The notes under the pieces were generated by a model. It saw only the letters and a program-made list of their open reading frames with translations. It was not told where the DNA came from and did not search any database. Source: JAIPDZ01 sp034522175 (lineage in GTDB: Bacteria; Desulfobacterota; DSM-4660; Desulfatiglandales; Desulfatiglandaceae). From it: DNA of 64,000 nt. Shown piece by piece: positions 17,271 through 25,592 of the stretch (the first letter of the stretch is position 1; each line of letters begins with the position of its first letter). The translations under genes and the position numbers were made by a program. Location: assembly GCA_034522175.1 (NCBI GenBank), contig JAXHLQ010000001.1, positions 4,092,001 through 4,156,000 of the forward strand. The letters run 5' to 3'.

Positions 17271-18041
17271 ATGAAGATCACTCAGATTCGTAATGCAACC
17301 CTACGGATCGAATTTGGGGGTTTCCGCTTTCTCGTCGATCCCGTGCTGGCGGACAAAGACAGCTACCCGGGTTTTCCCGGCACATACAATGACCACCTGA
17401 AGTGGCCGAAAGTGGATCTGCCCTTGCCTGTTTCCGAGGTCATCAATGTAGATGCGGTCATCGTCACCCACACCCATGAAGACCACTTTGACCGGGCGGC
17501 GATGGAGGAAATTCGCAAGGACATGCCTATCTTCGCCCAGGACGAAGATGATGCGCGGGGAATCAGTAGCGCAGGATTTACCGATGTTCGCATTCTCACG
17601 GAAAAGTCAACGTTCGGCAGCGTCTCGCTGATCAAGACGCCTGGCCAGCATGGGTCCGATAAGGTAATCGCCGCTATTGGAAAACGGCTTGGCGAGGTCT
17701 GCGGTGTCATATTCAAATCCGAAAATGAAAAGATCCTCTATCTTGCCGGCGATACGACTTGGAACCGATATGTCGAGGATACTCTGCTACGCTACTCTCC
17801 GGATGTGATCATTCTCAATAGTGGCGACGCACAAGTTCTTGGGCTCGGATCGATCATCATGAACAAGGAGGACGTCTACAAGGTCTTTAAGGCAGCACCG
17901 CGGGCAACGCTGATCGCCAGTCACATGGAGGCTGTGAACCATGCTGCGCTTACCCGCGTCGAGCTTCGAGACTACTCGGCCGAAACGGGTATGATCGACC
18001 GCCTACTTGTGCCGGAAGATGGCGAAACTGTGATCTTTTAG
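17271..18041 (+). CDS. MBL-fold metal-dependent hydrolase (UlaG-like)
   Basis: 256 residues starting MKITQIRNATLRIEFGGFRF. The zinc-binding motif HTHEDHFD is near residues 67-74, with further ligands likely in TPGQHGSD, AGDTTW and IASHMEAVNH. The short N-terminal strand and the overall length fit the UlaG/L-ascorbate-lactonase-like branch rather than beta-lactamases. The substrate is unknown. It lies within the segment bounded by direct repeats A and B. Confidence 0.75.
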   Translation: MKITQIRNATLRIEFGGFRFLVDPVLADKDSYPGFPGTYNDHLKWPKVDLPLPVSEVINVDAVIVTHTHEDHFDRAAMEEIRKDMPIFAQDEDDARGISSAGFTDVRILTEKSTFGSVSLIKTPGQHGSDKVIAAIGKRLGEVCGVIFKSENEKILYLAGDTTWNRYVEDTLLRYSPDVIILNSGDAQVLGLGSIIMNKEDVYKVFKAAPRATLIASHMEAVNHAALTRVELRDYSAETGMIDRLLVPEDGETVIF

Positions 18042-18145
18042 GACGAACTGGGTCGGGCCAGGTAAAGCTAACCTATTGAAATAAGATAAAAAATAATTAT
18101 AATCACGATAGAAATCGAGTGTGTACGGCCCTTTTTGGTGGGACT

Positions 18146-18238
18146 GGGGGACAATCCTTAAATTCAAGAATAACGTGACATGGGATATCCGTGTTTGCTG
18201 GCTTGGCCCGACCGCAGCAACCAGTGAGAAAGGGATTA
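18146..18238 (+). repeat. Direct repeat B, copy 2
   Basis: Counterpart of 15953-16045 in the same orientation, ending GTGAGAAAGGGATTA. Together with repeat A it gives the order A-B-cargo-B-A. Confidence 0.7.
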
Positions 18239-18330
18239 TATCATCCAAAAAGGGAGACAAAGGGTCCGACTGCTATTAGGGGCCTGTTGTGTTATTGGTG
18301 TGCTTTGAGTTGGGAATACCCATGGTAGAG

Positions 18331-18596
18331 GGCATCATCGGAGTCAGACCTTGATTTGTGAATAACAGCCTATTTGCTACAAGTATGAGATGCTGAAATG
18401 GCATCATGAATGTGTTTTTGGGAGAATAAAAGGGCGATAAAAACACTTCTGGTTTGTGCGCAGCCTGGTGGGTGTGGACCGTGCCGGCGGTCCTGATGCC
18501 CTGTTCGAGGGAAAGGAAAATGTGATCGAAAGCATCTTTGATACCCCGGAGTCGGTTCACTCCGGACTGGTCAGAAAGGCGGGGTGACGGTGCTGT
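18331..18596 (+). repeat. Direct repeat A, copy 2
   Basis: Same 266-bp sequence as 15630-15895 with few differences, including the res-like end and the HsdR-tail-like frame. The sequence before it does not continue a res gene, so this copy is displaced. Stretch 18042-18710 otherwise shows no gene. Confidence 0.8.
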
Positions 18597-18710
18597 AAAT
18601 ATCAGAATGCCTGCTGTGCAAAAAGAGGTGGGTGCGACCCATCAGCACTACCGTTGACCGGATGGGGGACTGCATCTGGCGAAAGATGCAGGGTGGAGAG
18701 AAGGTGAATC

Positions 18711-19469
18711 ATGGCGAAAAAGCTCCGGCCGAGCGGCGGATATCGAAAGACCGCCAGCTTTCAAACGGCAACCATCATCTATGATGCAACCTACTGGTTT
18801 TGCGAGAAATTCCTTGATCGGCGCTCCCGTACCGTGGATCAAATGGTGCAAGCGGCCCGTTCCGGGCGACAAAACATAGCCGAAGGGAGCAGGGCCTCTG
18901 CAACCTCTTCGCACACAGAGTTGCGGTTACTCAATGTGGCAAGAGCCAGCTTCGAGGAATTGCTGCTCGATTTTGAAGACTTTCTGCGGCATCGGCGATT
19001 GGCCCAATGGGGGCCCGATTCAGCCGAGGCTGCTGCGGTTCGGCAGGTACCGCGAAAGTTCAAAAAGGGTTCGACAGCTCAGGCCGAGCTGTCGAACCTG
19101 ACGGATCAGGAACGCTGGACGCTATATGTGCCCTGGCTGGAATACGAAGAGCCTTCGGTGCGGGCCAATGCCCTGATCTGCCTGATAAACCAGGCCAATT
19201 ACCTGCTGGACCAGCAGATTGCCGCCTTGGAAAGGGAATTCGTGGAAGGCGGAGGCTACAGTGAACAACTGGCCGCTGCCAGGCTGGCGGAACGGAGCAG
19301 GAAGAAGGTCAGTGGTGGAGATTCCACTGAGCCGGCAGATCAAATCCCTGAGTGTCCCCAATGCGGCAAGTTCATGGTGCTACGCACAGCAAGAAACGGG
19401 AAAAATGCGGGAAAGCAGTTCTGGGGCTGCTCAGACTACCCTGATTGTAAAGGAGTGTTGGATGTATGA
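18711..19469 (+). CDS. Four-helix-bundle suffix-domain protein with C4 zinc ribbon
   Basis: 252 residues. The N-terminal 200 residues form a four-helix bundle of the S23/Avd-related type (SFQTATIIYDATYWFCEKFL, MVQAARSGRQNIAEGSRASA, TELRLLNVARASFEELLLDF) with the extra 'suffix' region in which two more helices follow. The last 40 residues are a topoisomerase-type zinc ribbon (CPQCGKFMVLRTARNGKNAG, FWGCSDYPDCKG). Relatives are annotated as four helix bundle suffix-domain proteins of unknown role; nucleic-acid binding is likely. It is flanked by restriction-gene fragments. Confidence 0.75.
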   Translation: MAKKLRPSGGYRKTASFQTATIIYDATYWFCEKFLDRRSRTVDQMVQAARSGRQNIAEGSRASATSSHTELRLLNVARASFEELLLDFEDFLRHRRLAQWGPDSAEAAAVRQVPRKFKKGSTAQAELSNLTDQERWTLYVPWLEYEEPSVRANALICLINQANYLLDQQIAALEREFVEGGGYSEQLAAARLAERSRKKVSGGDSTEPADQIPECPQCGKFMVLRTARNGKNAGKQFWGCSDYPDCKGVLDV

Positions 19470-19617
19470 TATTGACCGGATCAAGGCGCCTGCGACCCAC
19501 AAATGGGTGGATGCGGTGAACAACTGGGGCGAGTTGGGGCTGTGGGACTATAGTATCGTAGAAGAAGTCACCAAGATAAGAGATGTACTTGAGCAATATT
19601 CAGGCCTCAGAGTTTAA
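19462..19617 (+). pseudogene. Res C-terminal fragment
   Basis: The frame reads MYDIDRIKAPATHKWVDAVN, then NWGELGLWDYSIVEEVTKIR to a TAA at 19615-19617. This matches the extreme C-terminus of type III-like restriction subunits (xVPAtxKWVDAVNxWGExGxW). It starts 5 bp before the end of the zinc-ribbon gene, so it is either a scrap or could be translated as a 51-residue peptide. Confidence 0.5.
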
Positions 19618-19713
19618 ATCATGAAACTGAATTATTGTGCTGAAACAGCTTCTCTCTATGTAACTGGACGGTCGAAGAGGAATAAGTGTTCTTAGTGAGA
19701 GTTTCAGGATGAA

Positions 19714-19890
19714 CGCATCAGGGTTGAAATTTCTCGGGATCACAAATCCCTCCGGGAGCGTTACCTCAAACCAGCCCTGGGCCAGAGCTTCATTGAAAAG
19801 ATCAATCCCGACAAGCCGAACAGCCGCCTCCAGAAACACCGCGTGAGCGACAAAGGACGGCAGTGGGCGGCACAGAACGGCGACGTGTGA
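19714..19890 (+). pseudogene. Winged-helix tail of an ATP-binding/Fic-type regulator
   Basis: The frame reads LRERYLKPALGQSFIEKINP, then DKPNSRLQKHRVSDKGRQW to a TGA at 19888-19890. The phrase YLKPAL-(x)n-IE-(x)n-PDKPxSxxQxxRxTxKG is the usual C-terminal winged helix of AlbA_2/Fic-like regulators. The rest of the gene is absent. Confidence 0.5.
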
Positions 19891-19988
19891 GGCCTCAGAT
19901 GACTTCAGAGGACGTGCCATGACGGCAAACGGATAGGGCCTGAATACCGGTCCTGTCACCATGGACAAATCAGGGAGGATATGCTTCG

Positions 19989-20567
19989 ATGTATGCCGTG
20001 ATAGAGAAAAACCGATTAGAGATATCCGTCGCCGAGTTCTATTCCATGGACTGGTACAAGAAAGACGAGTTTCTTTCGAAAGAAGAAAGGTACGAAATTG
20101 ATTACGGCCATCTCGAGATCGATGCGCACAGGAACGGAAAGAAGTACCTGACAGGCTTTGTCATCGACCCTCGGGAATTCATTGTGGATTATATCGCGCA
20201 TCAATACAAGAAGGATTTTCGAACCCCCAAAACCATACGCTCCGTATCTCTGGATGCCGGCAGGCATATTCAAATGTTTACAGTGGACTTCCTGAAAGCG
20301 CACTCTTTTGTCATAGATAGGATGGAGAAGGATCTCATTTTCCCCCAATTCTGCAGGCATAAAGGGGACCTCAAAATCCAGGGTTTTGAGGTGCTGGATC
20401 TGTTTTCTATGGTCAGGTATCTTTCGGATCGATTTCATTACGAAGGGACCACCTTCATTCGACAGGGCGACACGGCCTATGATCTCAAGACACGTCGAAA
20501 AAGAAAGATTATGCTTGGCCAGAAGAGGAAGAAGAAGGTCTCTCCATCCTCTGATGGGATGGAATAG
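19989..20567 (+). CDS. Hypothetical protein
   Basis: 192 residues starting MYAVIEKNRLEISVAEFYSM, with GGGAGGA upstream as ribosome-binding site. It is soluble, with a very basic C-terminal tail (KTRRKRKIMLGQKRKKK) that could bind nucleic acid. No family is recognised. It is surrounded by accessory-island genes. Confidence 0.5.
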   Translation: MYAVIEKNRLEISVAEFYSMDWYKKDEFLSKEERYEIDYGHLEIDAHRNGKKYLTGFVIDPREFIVDYIAHQYKKDFRTPKTIRSVSLDAGRHIQMFTVDFLKAHSFVIDRMEKDLIFPQFCRHKGDLKIQGFEVLDLFSMVRYLSDRFHYEGTTFIRQGDTAYDLKTRRKRKIMLGQKRKKKVSPSSDGME

Positions 20568-20623
20568 GCGAGGTGTCCTGCCGAACGATTTAGAAGATTT
20601 CGTCCCAAAGTCCCTAAGCAAAA

Positions 20624-20800
20624 ATGGAAAATGCAATGAACGTAAAAGTCGAAAGTCTGCTCACACAAGTACCGACGGTTCATGAAGAGCAGCATGTCTA
20701 TGAGGTGGCCGAATCGTTGACCGAAAAACAATTGCGACCCGGCAATCCAGAGCGCGCGATTAGTGCTCCGAGTTGCCGGTCGAGTTCACGTCGATCTTAA
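20624..20800 (+). CDS. Small ORF of unknown function
   Basis: A possible 58-residue product, MENAMNVKVESLLTQVPTVH and on. The first 35 residues look protein-like, the last 20 (serine/arginine-rich) do not, so it may be a 5' fragment running into unrelated sequence. No family is recognised. Confidence 0.25.
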   Translation: MENAMNVKVESLLTQVPTVHEEQHVYEVAESLTEKQLRPGNPERAISAPSCRSSSRRS

Positions 20801-20817
20801 AAAGAAAGGACATGCAG

Positions 20818-21246
20818 ATGGCACGAAAAATGTGGGCTTATGATCCTCAATCCGGAGGAATAAAAATCCCTGACAGGATAAAACCGAATATCCGGAAACG
20901 CATTCTCGACCATGCTAACAAACACTATTCAGGGAGATTCAATCGTATAGATGTCAGGTTCCGCGGAAAATTCTGTTACATTGATGCATACACAGAGCCC
21001 TTTGTCCCAGAAGATGATTACGATCAAGACCTATTTGGTGAATCTCGCGAGGAACACATCGCCCGGTTGCGCAATATACCAACCCATCTTTGTCGTCTAC
21101 GGTACTTTGGAGACGATGATCGTTGGTCTATGGCATTCTATACGTACAGCCACGAAACTTATGAACCATGCTTTTTCGTCACTGGCAACTGGGAAGGAAC
21201 ACCTGAGGAAGCTTTTGACACTTCATCTGTTTACCTGATGGAATGA
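20818..21246 (+). CDS. Hypothetical protein
   Basis: 142 residues from ATG 20818, chosen because AAAGGA at 20805-20810 is 7 bp upstream; the ATG at 20812 is too close. The sequence begins MARKMWAYDPQSGGIKIPDR and contains FRGKFCYIDAYTEPFVPED and CRLRYFGDDDRWSMAFYTYS. Proteins of this shape are common beside mobile elements. Function is unknown. Confidence 0.55.
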   Translation: MARKMWAYDPQSGGIKIPDRIKPNIRKRILDHANKHYSGRFNRIDVRFRGKFCYIDAYTEPFVPEDDYDQDLFGESREEHIARLRNIPTHLCRLRYFGDDDRWSMAFYTYSHETYEPCFFVTGNWEGTPEEAFDTSSVYLME

Positions 21247-21488
21247 CCAAGAAGGTCGAACCTGTCGAGTGAGCATTACTCCCCTGGTCGGGGTGGGATA
21301 AAGAACAAGCTATCGAACCATGGAGTCAAGCTGACCGCCAACAACATGGCGTTTTTTGACGGCCACTTCTCACCACAAAGTCAGGGGGAACCTGCAAGTT
21401 GGCTGCCTCGCAATATTGGCGGAAGCTTACCCCTCACGTTGGGCTTAGACGAATTGACCACAACTTAGGAGTTTGATACTATCTAATC

Positions 21489-21821
21489 ATGGCAATGGTT
21501 CATGAAATCCGCGTAATGATTAAAAGACGTCATTACGAATTCTCCAAACATGCTGTCGATCAGGGTATTATCCGGGGCATAAGCGTTGCGGAATTGGAGG
21601 ATGCGGTAGCTGGAAGAAGTGAAGTAATTGAAGATTACCCGGAAGACAAATATGGCCCGAGTTGTCTCATCTTAGGGTACACCAAAGCGGGCCGACCGCT
21701 GCATATACAGTGCAGCTATCCGAGTCGGCCGCTTGTCAAGATCATCACCCTATACCAGCCTGATCCCGAGCTGTGGATCGATTTTCGGGTCAGGAGTGAG
21801 ATGATAGGAGGTTTGGAATGA
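21489..21821 (+). CDS. DUF4258 protein, probable toxin
   Basis: 110 residues with the DUF4258 pattern: YEFSKHAVDQGIIRGISVAE, then IEDYPEDKYGPSCLILGYT and PLHIQCSYP. Members are small RelE/BrnT-like proteins often paired with a YgiT-type antitoxin, as here. The gene overlaps the next by 4 bp (ATGA). An RNase role is inference from the pairing. Confidence 0.7.
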   Translation: MAMVHEIRVMIKRRHYEFSKHAVDQGIIRGISVAELEDAVAGRSEVIEDYPEDKYGPSCLILGYTKAGRPLHIQCSYPSRPLVKIITLYQPDPELWIDFRVRSEMIGGLE

Positions 21822-22027
21822 ATGAGACAATGGTAGAATCTAAAGTAACCTACACACTGGAACATGATGGCAAGTTTTTTATTGTTGAAAATGTACCAGC
21901 ACGTGTATGCAGAGAGACCGGAGAACAGTTTTTTGCTCCCGAGACAGTGGAGCATATCCAAGGCATTATCAAGGGCAGGAAGAGCCCCGACAGTGTGATA
22001 GAAACGCCCGTATATAATTATGGATAA
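21818..22027 (+). CDS. YgiT/MqsA-N-like antitoxin without zinc cysteines
   Basis: 69 residues. The core KVTYTLEHDGKFFIVENVPA, RVCRETGEQFFAPETVEHIQ matches the YgiT-type (MqsA N-terminal) antitoxin. The two CxxC pairs that normally bind zinc are absent; a single cysteine remains in VCRETGE. It is coupled to the DUF4258 gene. Confidence 0.7.
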   Translation: MNETMVESKVTYTLEHDGKFFIVENVPARVCRETGEQFFAPETVEHIQGIIKGRKSPDSVIETPVYNYG

Positions 22028-22271
22028 CAGCACTGCCCAACCCGGCTCTTGAGTGGGACCGGGCTATTACTTGCGGTTGTAAAAGAACTTCGCTTTAAAA
22101 TGCAATTTCGGCACAGTGGCAAGATGGTATAAAAAATATGGATACGAAATAAAGTAATGGAACCGAACCACAGCTTTGAGAGGGACGCGTGTTACGCTGC
22201 CGTTCCACACGCGCCCCTCAAGCTGGCCGTTCGAGCGGTCCCAGGCAAACCATAGATAGAGGCGACTCTCC

Positions 22272-23093
22272 ATGCATTCCCTGATTGATCCATCCATGGT
22301 AGACACCATTCGGACCACGGGCAAAGCCATTCGTAACCTGCCTGACCGGATACCCATCCTCGAAGCCCACAATCTCCCCTATGACCGGCCGGCGGAGAAC
22401 GTGGTGATATCCGGCTGCCAGATTCTGCCGAATTTTCCCCATCTTCTGGACCCGCTGGCTCGCATCTTCAAGAAGAAATCTCTCTCATACACCTTTCTTT
22501 CCAAGGAATATTGTTGCGGGAACTACCTCTACCGGCCGGCCATCAAAAAGAGAGATGATGCCGCTTTGGCCGAGTGCAGGGAGTTGTCAAGGGAGTTCGT
22601 GGGCAAGAATATGGAACAGGCCAGAGCCCTGGGCGCCAAACGAATCATTATCTTCTGTTCGCCCTGCTATCCCATCTACAGGCATGCTTTCCCAGAGGAA
22701 AACATTGTCTTTTATCCGGCTGCACTTAATGAACTGATCACGCCAATGCGGTTTGACGATGAGGTTGACTATTATGCCGGGTGTTACAGACTTCACAGAA
22801 AATTTGCGCCCGTGTCCATGGACCTGATGTCAACCGAGGCCATCTTTGGTAAAATAGGGGGACTGTCGGTTCACCGGATCAAGGCGCCAAAATGCTGTTT
22901 TTACCCTGAAGGCCTCTCCCATATGCTCAAGGCCGTGAGAACACAGACCATGCTCCATATCTGTACCGGATGCTATGGACAGGCCATTCAGAACATGCCG
23001 AAGGAGCGGGGCGTTGAAATCCTCATGTTGGCCGATTTTCTTGAGAGGGCCATGAAAGCGGGTGGTGAGAAAAACGGATTAACGGTTGTATGA
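22272..23093 (+). CDS. CCG-domain (HdrB-like) iron-sulfur protein
   Basis: 273 residues with two cysteine-rich CCG-type domains. In the first, EYCCGNYLYRP is followed by FCSPCYP; in the second, YYAGCYRLHR, KCCFYPEG and CTGCYG. Such domains bind noncubane [4Fe-4S] clusters in HdrB and occur in subunits of many anaerobic oxidoreductases. No membrane segment is seen. The usual electron-transfer partners are not adjacent, so the partner is unknown. Confidence 0.75.
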   Translation: MHSLIDPSMVDTIRTTGKAIRNLPDRIPILEAHNLPYDRPAENVVISGCQILPNFPHLLDPLARIFKKKSLSYTFLSKEYCCGNYLYRPAIKKRDDAALAECRELSREFVGKNMEQARALGAKRIIIFCSPCYPIYRHAFPEENIVFYPAALNELITPMRFDDEVDYYAGCYRLHRKFAPVSMDLMSTEAIFGKIGGLSVHRIKAPKCCFYPEGLSHMLKAVRTQTMLHICTGCYGQAIQNMPKERGVEILMLADFLERAMKAGGEKNGLTVV

Positions 23094-23188
23094 GAATGGG
23101 GATTGGAGCCGGAATTGTGTATCACGCAGGAAACAGACGAATAAAGAGAGTGAAATGAGAAGTCTCTACATCAGGAGGGAGGACCGAC

Positions 23189-23680
23189 ATGGCGACAAAC
23201 CCTGAATTTCATTCCCCTTGTGGTTTGTATTGCGGTGTTTGTGCCGTATACATCGCCACGCGGGACCATAACGATAAACTCAAGGAAGGACTGCTCAGGA
23301 TGTATCAGGGCGGGACTCCGGGCAAAGGGACCCTGCCCAACAGCGATTCCTTGACCATAGATGACATCCATTGTGGCGGGTGCTTTTCTGAAGATCTGTT
23401 TATGCATTGCCGGCAGTGTGAGATCAGAGACTGCACCGAAGAAAAGGGGTATACCGGATGTCATGAGTGCGATGATTTTCCCTGCCGCCACATCGATGCA
23501 TTTCCCATGAGTGTCGGAAAGAAGGTCATTTTGCGTTCGGTTCCGTATCGTCGGAAAGTCGGCACCGACAAATGGGCTCAAGACGAAGAGGCCCGTTATG
23601 TATGTCCGGAATGCGGTAATCGGGTGTTTCGCGGGGTCATGAAATGCAATCAATGCAAGGCCCCGCTGGATCTGGACTGA
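23189..23680 (+). CDS. DUF3795 cysteine-rich protein
   Basis: 163 residues with the DUF3795 signature SPCGLYCGVCAVYIATRDHN and further pairs CGGC, CRQCEIRDC and CHECDDFPC. A C-terminal zinc ribbon follows (CPECGNRVFRG, CNQCKAPL). The fifteen or so cysteines suggest metal binding. Function is unknown; these proteins are frequent in anaerobes. AGGAGGGAGG lies upstream of the start. Confidence 0.75.
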   Translation: MATNPEFHSPCGLYCGVCAVYIATRDHNDKLKEGLLRMYQGGTPGKGTLPNSDSLTIDDIHCGGCFSEDLFMHCRQCEIRDCTEEKGYTGCHECDDFPCRHIDAFPMSVGKKVILRSVPYRRKVGTDKWAQDEEARYVCPECGNRVFRGVMKCNQCKAPLDLD

Positions 23681-23709
23681 TGGCTTGAAACTTCAGGAGG
23701 ACATATGTG

Positions 23710-23886
23710 ATGAATCCGCAAGTTACCGTTGAAAAGGACAGGCGAATCGCCGTTGTTCGTTTTGATCGGGGTGATCGGGCCAATGCCTTGTCTTTCGCGC
23801 TTATGCGGGACCTTACGCATGTGGCATACGAACTGGCCGAGGATCCCGACCTGTGCGCCGTGGTGTTGACTTTAAAAAAATCGTGA
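23710..23886 (+). pseudogene. Enoyl-CoA hydratase, N-terminal fragment
   Basis: 58 residues, VEKDRRIAVVRFDRGDRANA, then LSFALMRDLTHVAYELAEDP and a stop. This is the start of the crotonase fold (normally about 260 residues). The rest is missing and the next 120 bp do not continue it, so it is a deletion remnant. Confidence 0.65.
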
Positions 23887-24004
23887 ATAGTATTATATTT
23901 TTATGGGATAGGGTTTTGGTGACGCCATCAGGCAATAAAGGAAGGCGTGCGTCGGAGCGATGAATCATTGATGCATAAACATTTCAGACAGAGGAGATAA
24001 GGTT

Positions 24005-25522
24005 ATGGTACCTCAGATTAAAATGAGATTCAGCTGGTTAGGGGCGATGTTATTCGTTTTTATGGTCATGGGCATCTTTTCCACCGTCGCTTTGGCGGAT
24101 AAGAGAACCGATTTGAAAGGGATGCGTGGTGTGACCTATTCAGCAACACCAACAGATTATACCGGGTCGGGTGCGGGAACATACTACGATAGCGATTTTT
24201 GCAATGAAGATTTCCGTGCGCTTTGGGGCAAGGACAGTTCAGGGGTCGGTAGAGAGGACGTCAAGAATATCGGCCAGACCTTGGATGCGAGATACATCCG
24301 GCTTTACGACTGGAACACACCGCAAGCGAGAAATCATAAAGGTTTTCTGGACGAGTGCAACAAATATGGCGTTCAGGTCCTTGTTCCCATTTCAAACTAT
24401 TTTGTGGGATTATACGACCAGGGTCAAGGAAACGATGCGGATGGATTCATCAAGGAGATCATTGGGGAGCTTGTGAGTTATGGTAAATTTCATCCTGCCG
24501 TTGCCATGATCACGGTGGGTAATGAACCCGAACTCAATAACAAGTCGACCGACGCCGTGGTAAAGGCCATTGAGGCGGTGGTTAAGGCCCAGGAACAACT
24601 CGGTATTTCTGAAACGGACATGATGCCCATAGCGGTGCCTGAGGATTTCGGGACATATGGAGAACCGTCAAAACCCGGTATCGTCCGTCTTCAGACGGTT
24701 CGAAATGCCATTTCCACCAGCACATACCTCTCTGGAAAAAACTTCCTATCAACCCTGTATGTGGCCGCCATGCAAACGTCCAACCCAGGCAGCGATGTGA
24801 GCAAATGGCTGAATGAGACATTTCCAGCCGCTTTCCCCGATGACTATGTGATTATTACAGAACTGGGAAGAGATGATATTACAGCGGGCGGATTGAATGA
24901 ACAGGCCGTGTTCGATAAGGCCGCCTGGGAAGCGGTCATGGGATCTTCCAATGACAAGGCCCTCGGTGCCTGCATTTTTTCGTTTACCAACCAGAACTGG
25001 AAAACCGGGACGGAAGCGGCTTATGGCATGAATACAAAGACGTTTGGTGGTACCGTGGCGCAGACCACGACCGGCCTGTCGTACCGTGTGGACACCCTGA
25101 CACCGAAACCGGTTTACAACACGTTCCAGGATCTGTGGACAGGGTTTGCAGAACCGGCGTTGTCGTTTGAGGCCATTCCTTCAGGCGCGCCGGCGGAGGT
25201 CGGCGCCGGCACATCCGCTTACCGGGTGTACCTTTCGGTGTATGGTCAGAGTGCCGTCGGGACAAATGCGGAATGGTACTTACTGCACATCACCCCTTTG
25301 GGAGAGGTCTATCAGTATGAAATGGGGGGTAATTGGGTGCTGGTGGATGAGATCACCCATTCCGCGTCATTTCCCATTTTTACACTGAATAAGGGTATTA
25401 TTTATGAGGGTGAACTGGCAACCGGGACCCATATATTTATGCTGGCCATAGACCCAATTGTCAATGGAATCAAAGACGAAGATCATTGGGAAGTTGAGGT
25501 GGAGGTTATCGAGGTCAATTAG
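24005..25522 (+). CDS. Secreted TIM-barrel glycoside hydrolase-like protein
   Basis: 505 residues with an N-terminal signal peptide (hydrophobic LGAMLFVFMVMGIFS, cleavage near ALA-DK). The start could also be ATG 24023. The body resembles GH17/GH5-type beta-glycanase barrels: TLDARYIRLYDWNTPQARN, a catalytic acid candidate in VGNEPE near residue 172 and a nucleophile candidate in IITELGRD near 284. The last 120 residues look like a separate beta-rich domain (SVYGQSAVGTNAEWYLLHIT). It acts outside the cytoplasm; the glycan is unknown. No operon partners are seen. Confidence 0.7.
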   Translation: MVPQIKMRFSWLGAMLFVFMVMGIFSTVALADKRTDLKGMRGVTYSATPTDYTGSGAGTYYDSDFCNEDFRALWGKDSSGVGREDVKNIGQTLDARYIRLYDWNTPQARNHKGFLDECNKYGVQVLVPISNYFVGLYDQGQGNDADGFIKEIIGELVSYGKFHPAVAMITVGNEPELNNKSTDAVVKAIEAVVKAQEQLGISETDMMPIAVPEDFGTYGEPSKPGIVRLQTVRNAISTSTYLSGKNFLSTLYVAAMQTSNPGSDVSKWLNETFPAAFPDDYVIITELGRDDITAGGLNEQAVFDKAAWEAVMGSSNDKALGACIFSFTNQNWKTGTEAAYGMNTKTFGGTVAQTTTGLSYRVDTLTPKPVYNTFQDLWTGFAEPALSFEAIPSGAPAEVGAGTSAYRVYLSVYGQSAVGTNAEWYLLHITPLGEVYQYEMGGNWVLVDEITHSASFPIFTLNKGIIYEGELATGTHIFMLAIDPIVNGIKDEDHWEVEVEVIEVN

Positions 25523-25592
25523 CCGTCAAGCCGAGAGCCGTCATGGCGCCGGTCTGTGGGACTCCTGGGGCAACCGCCCTGCCAAGATGCCT

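Noticed and set aside
19600..19968. Minus-strand ORF of 122 residues
   Set aside because: It is antisense to the winged-helix remnant and has no recognisable motif or ribosome-binding site.
23884..23886. TGA in the enoyl-CoA hydratase fragment as possible selenocysteine
   Set aside because: Sequence after the TGA does not continue the crotonase fold, and no Cys is expected there.
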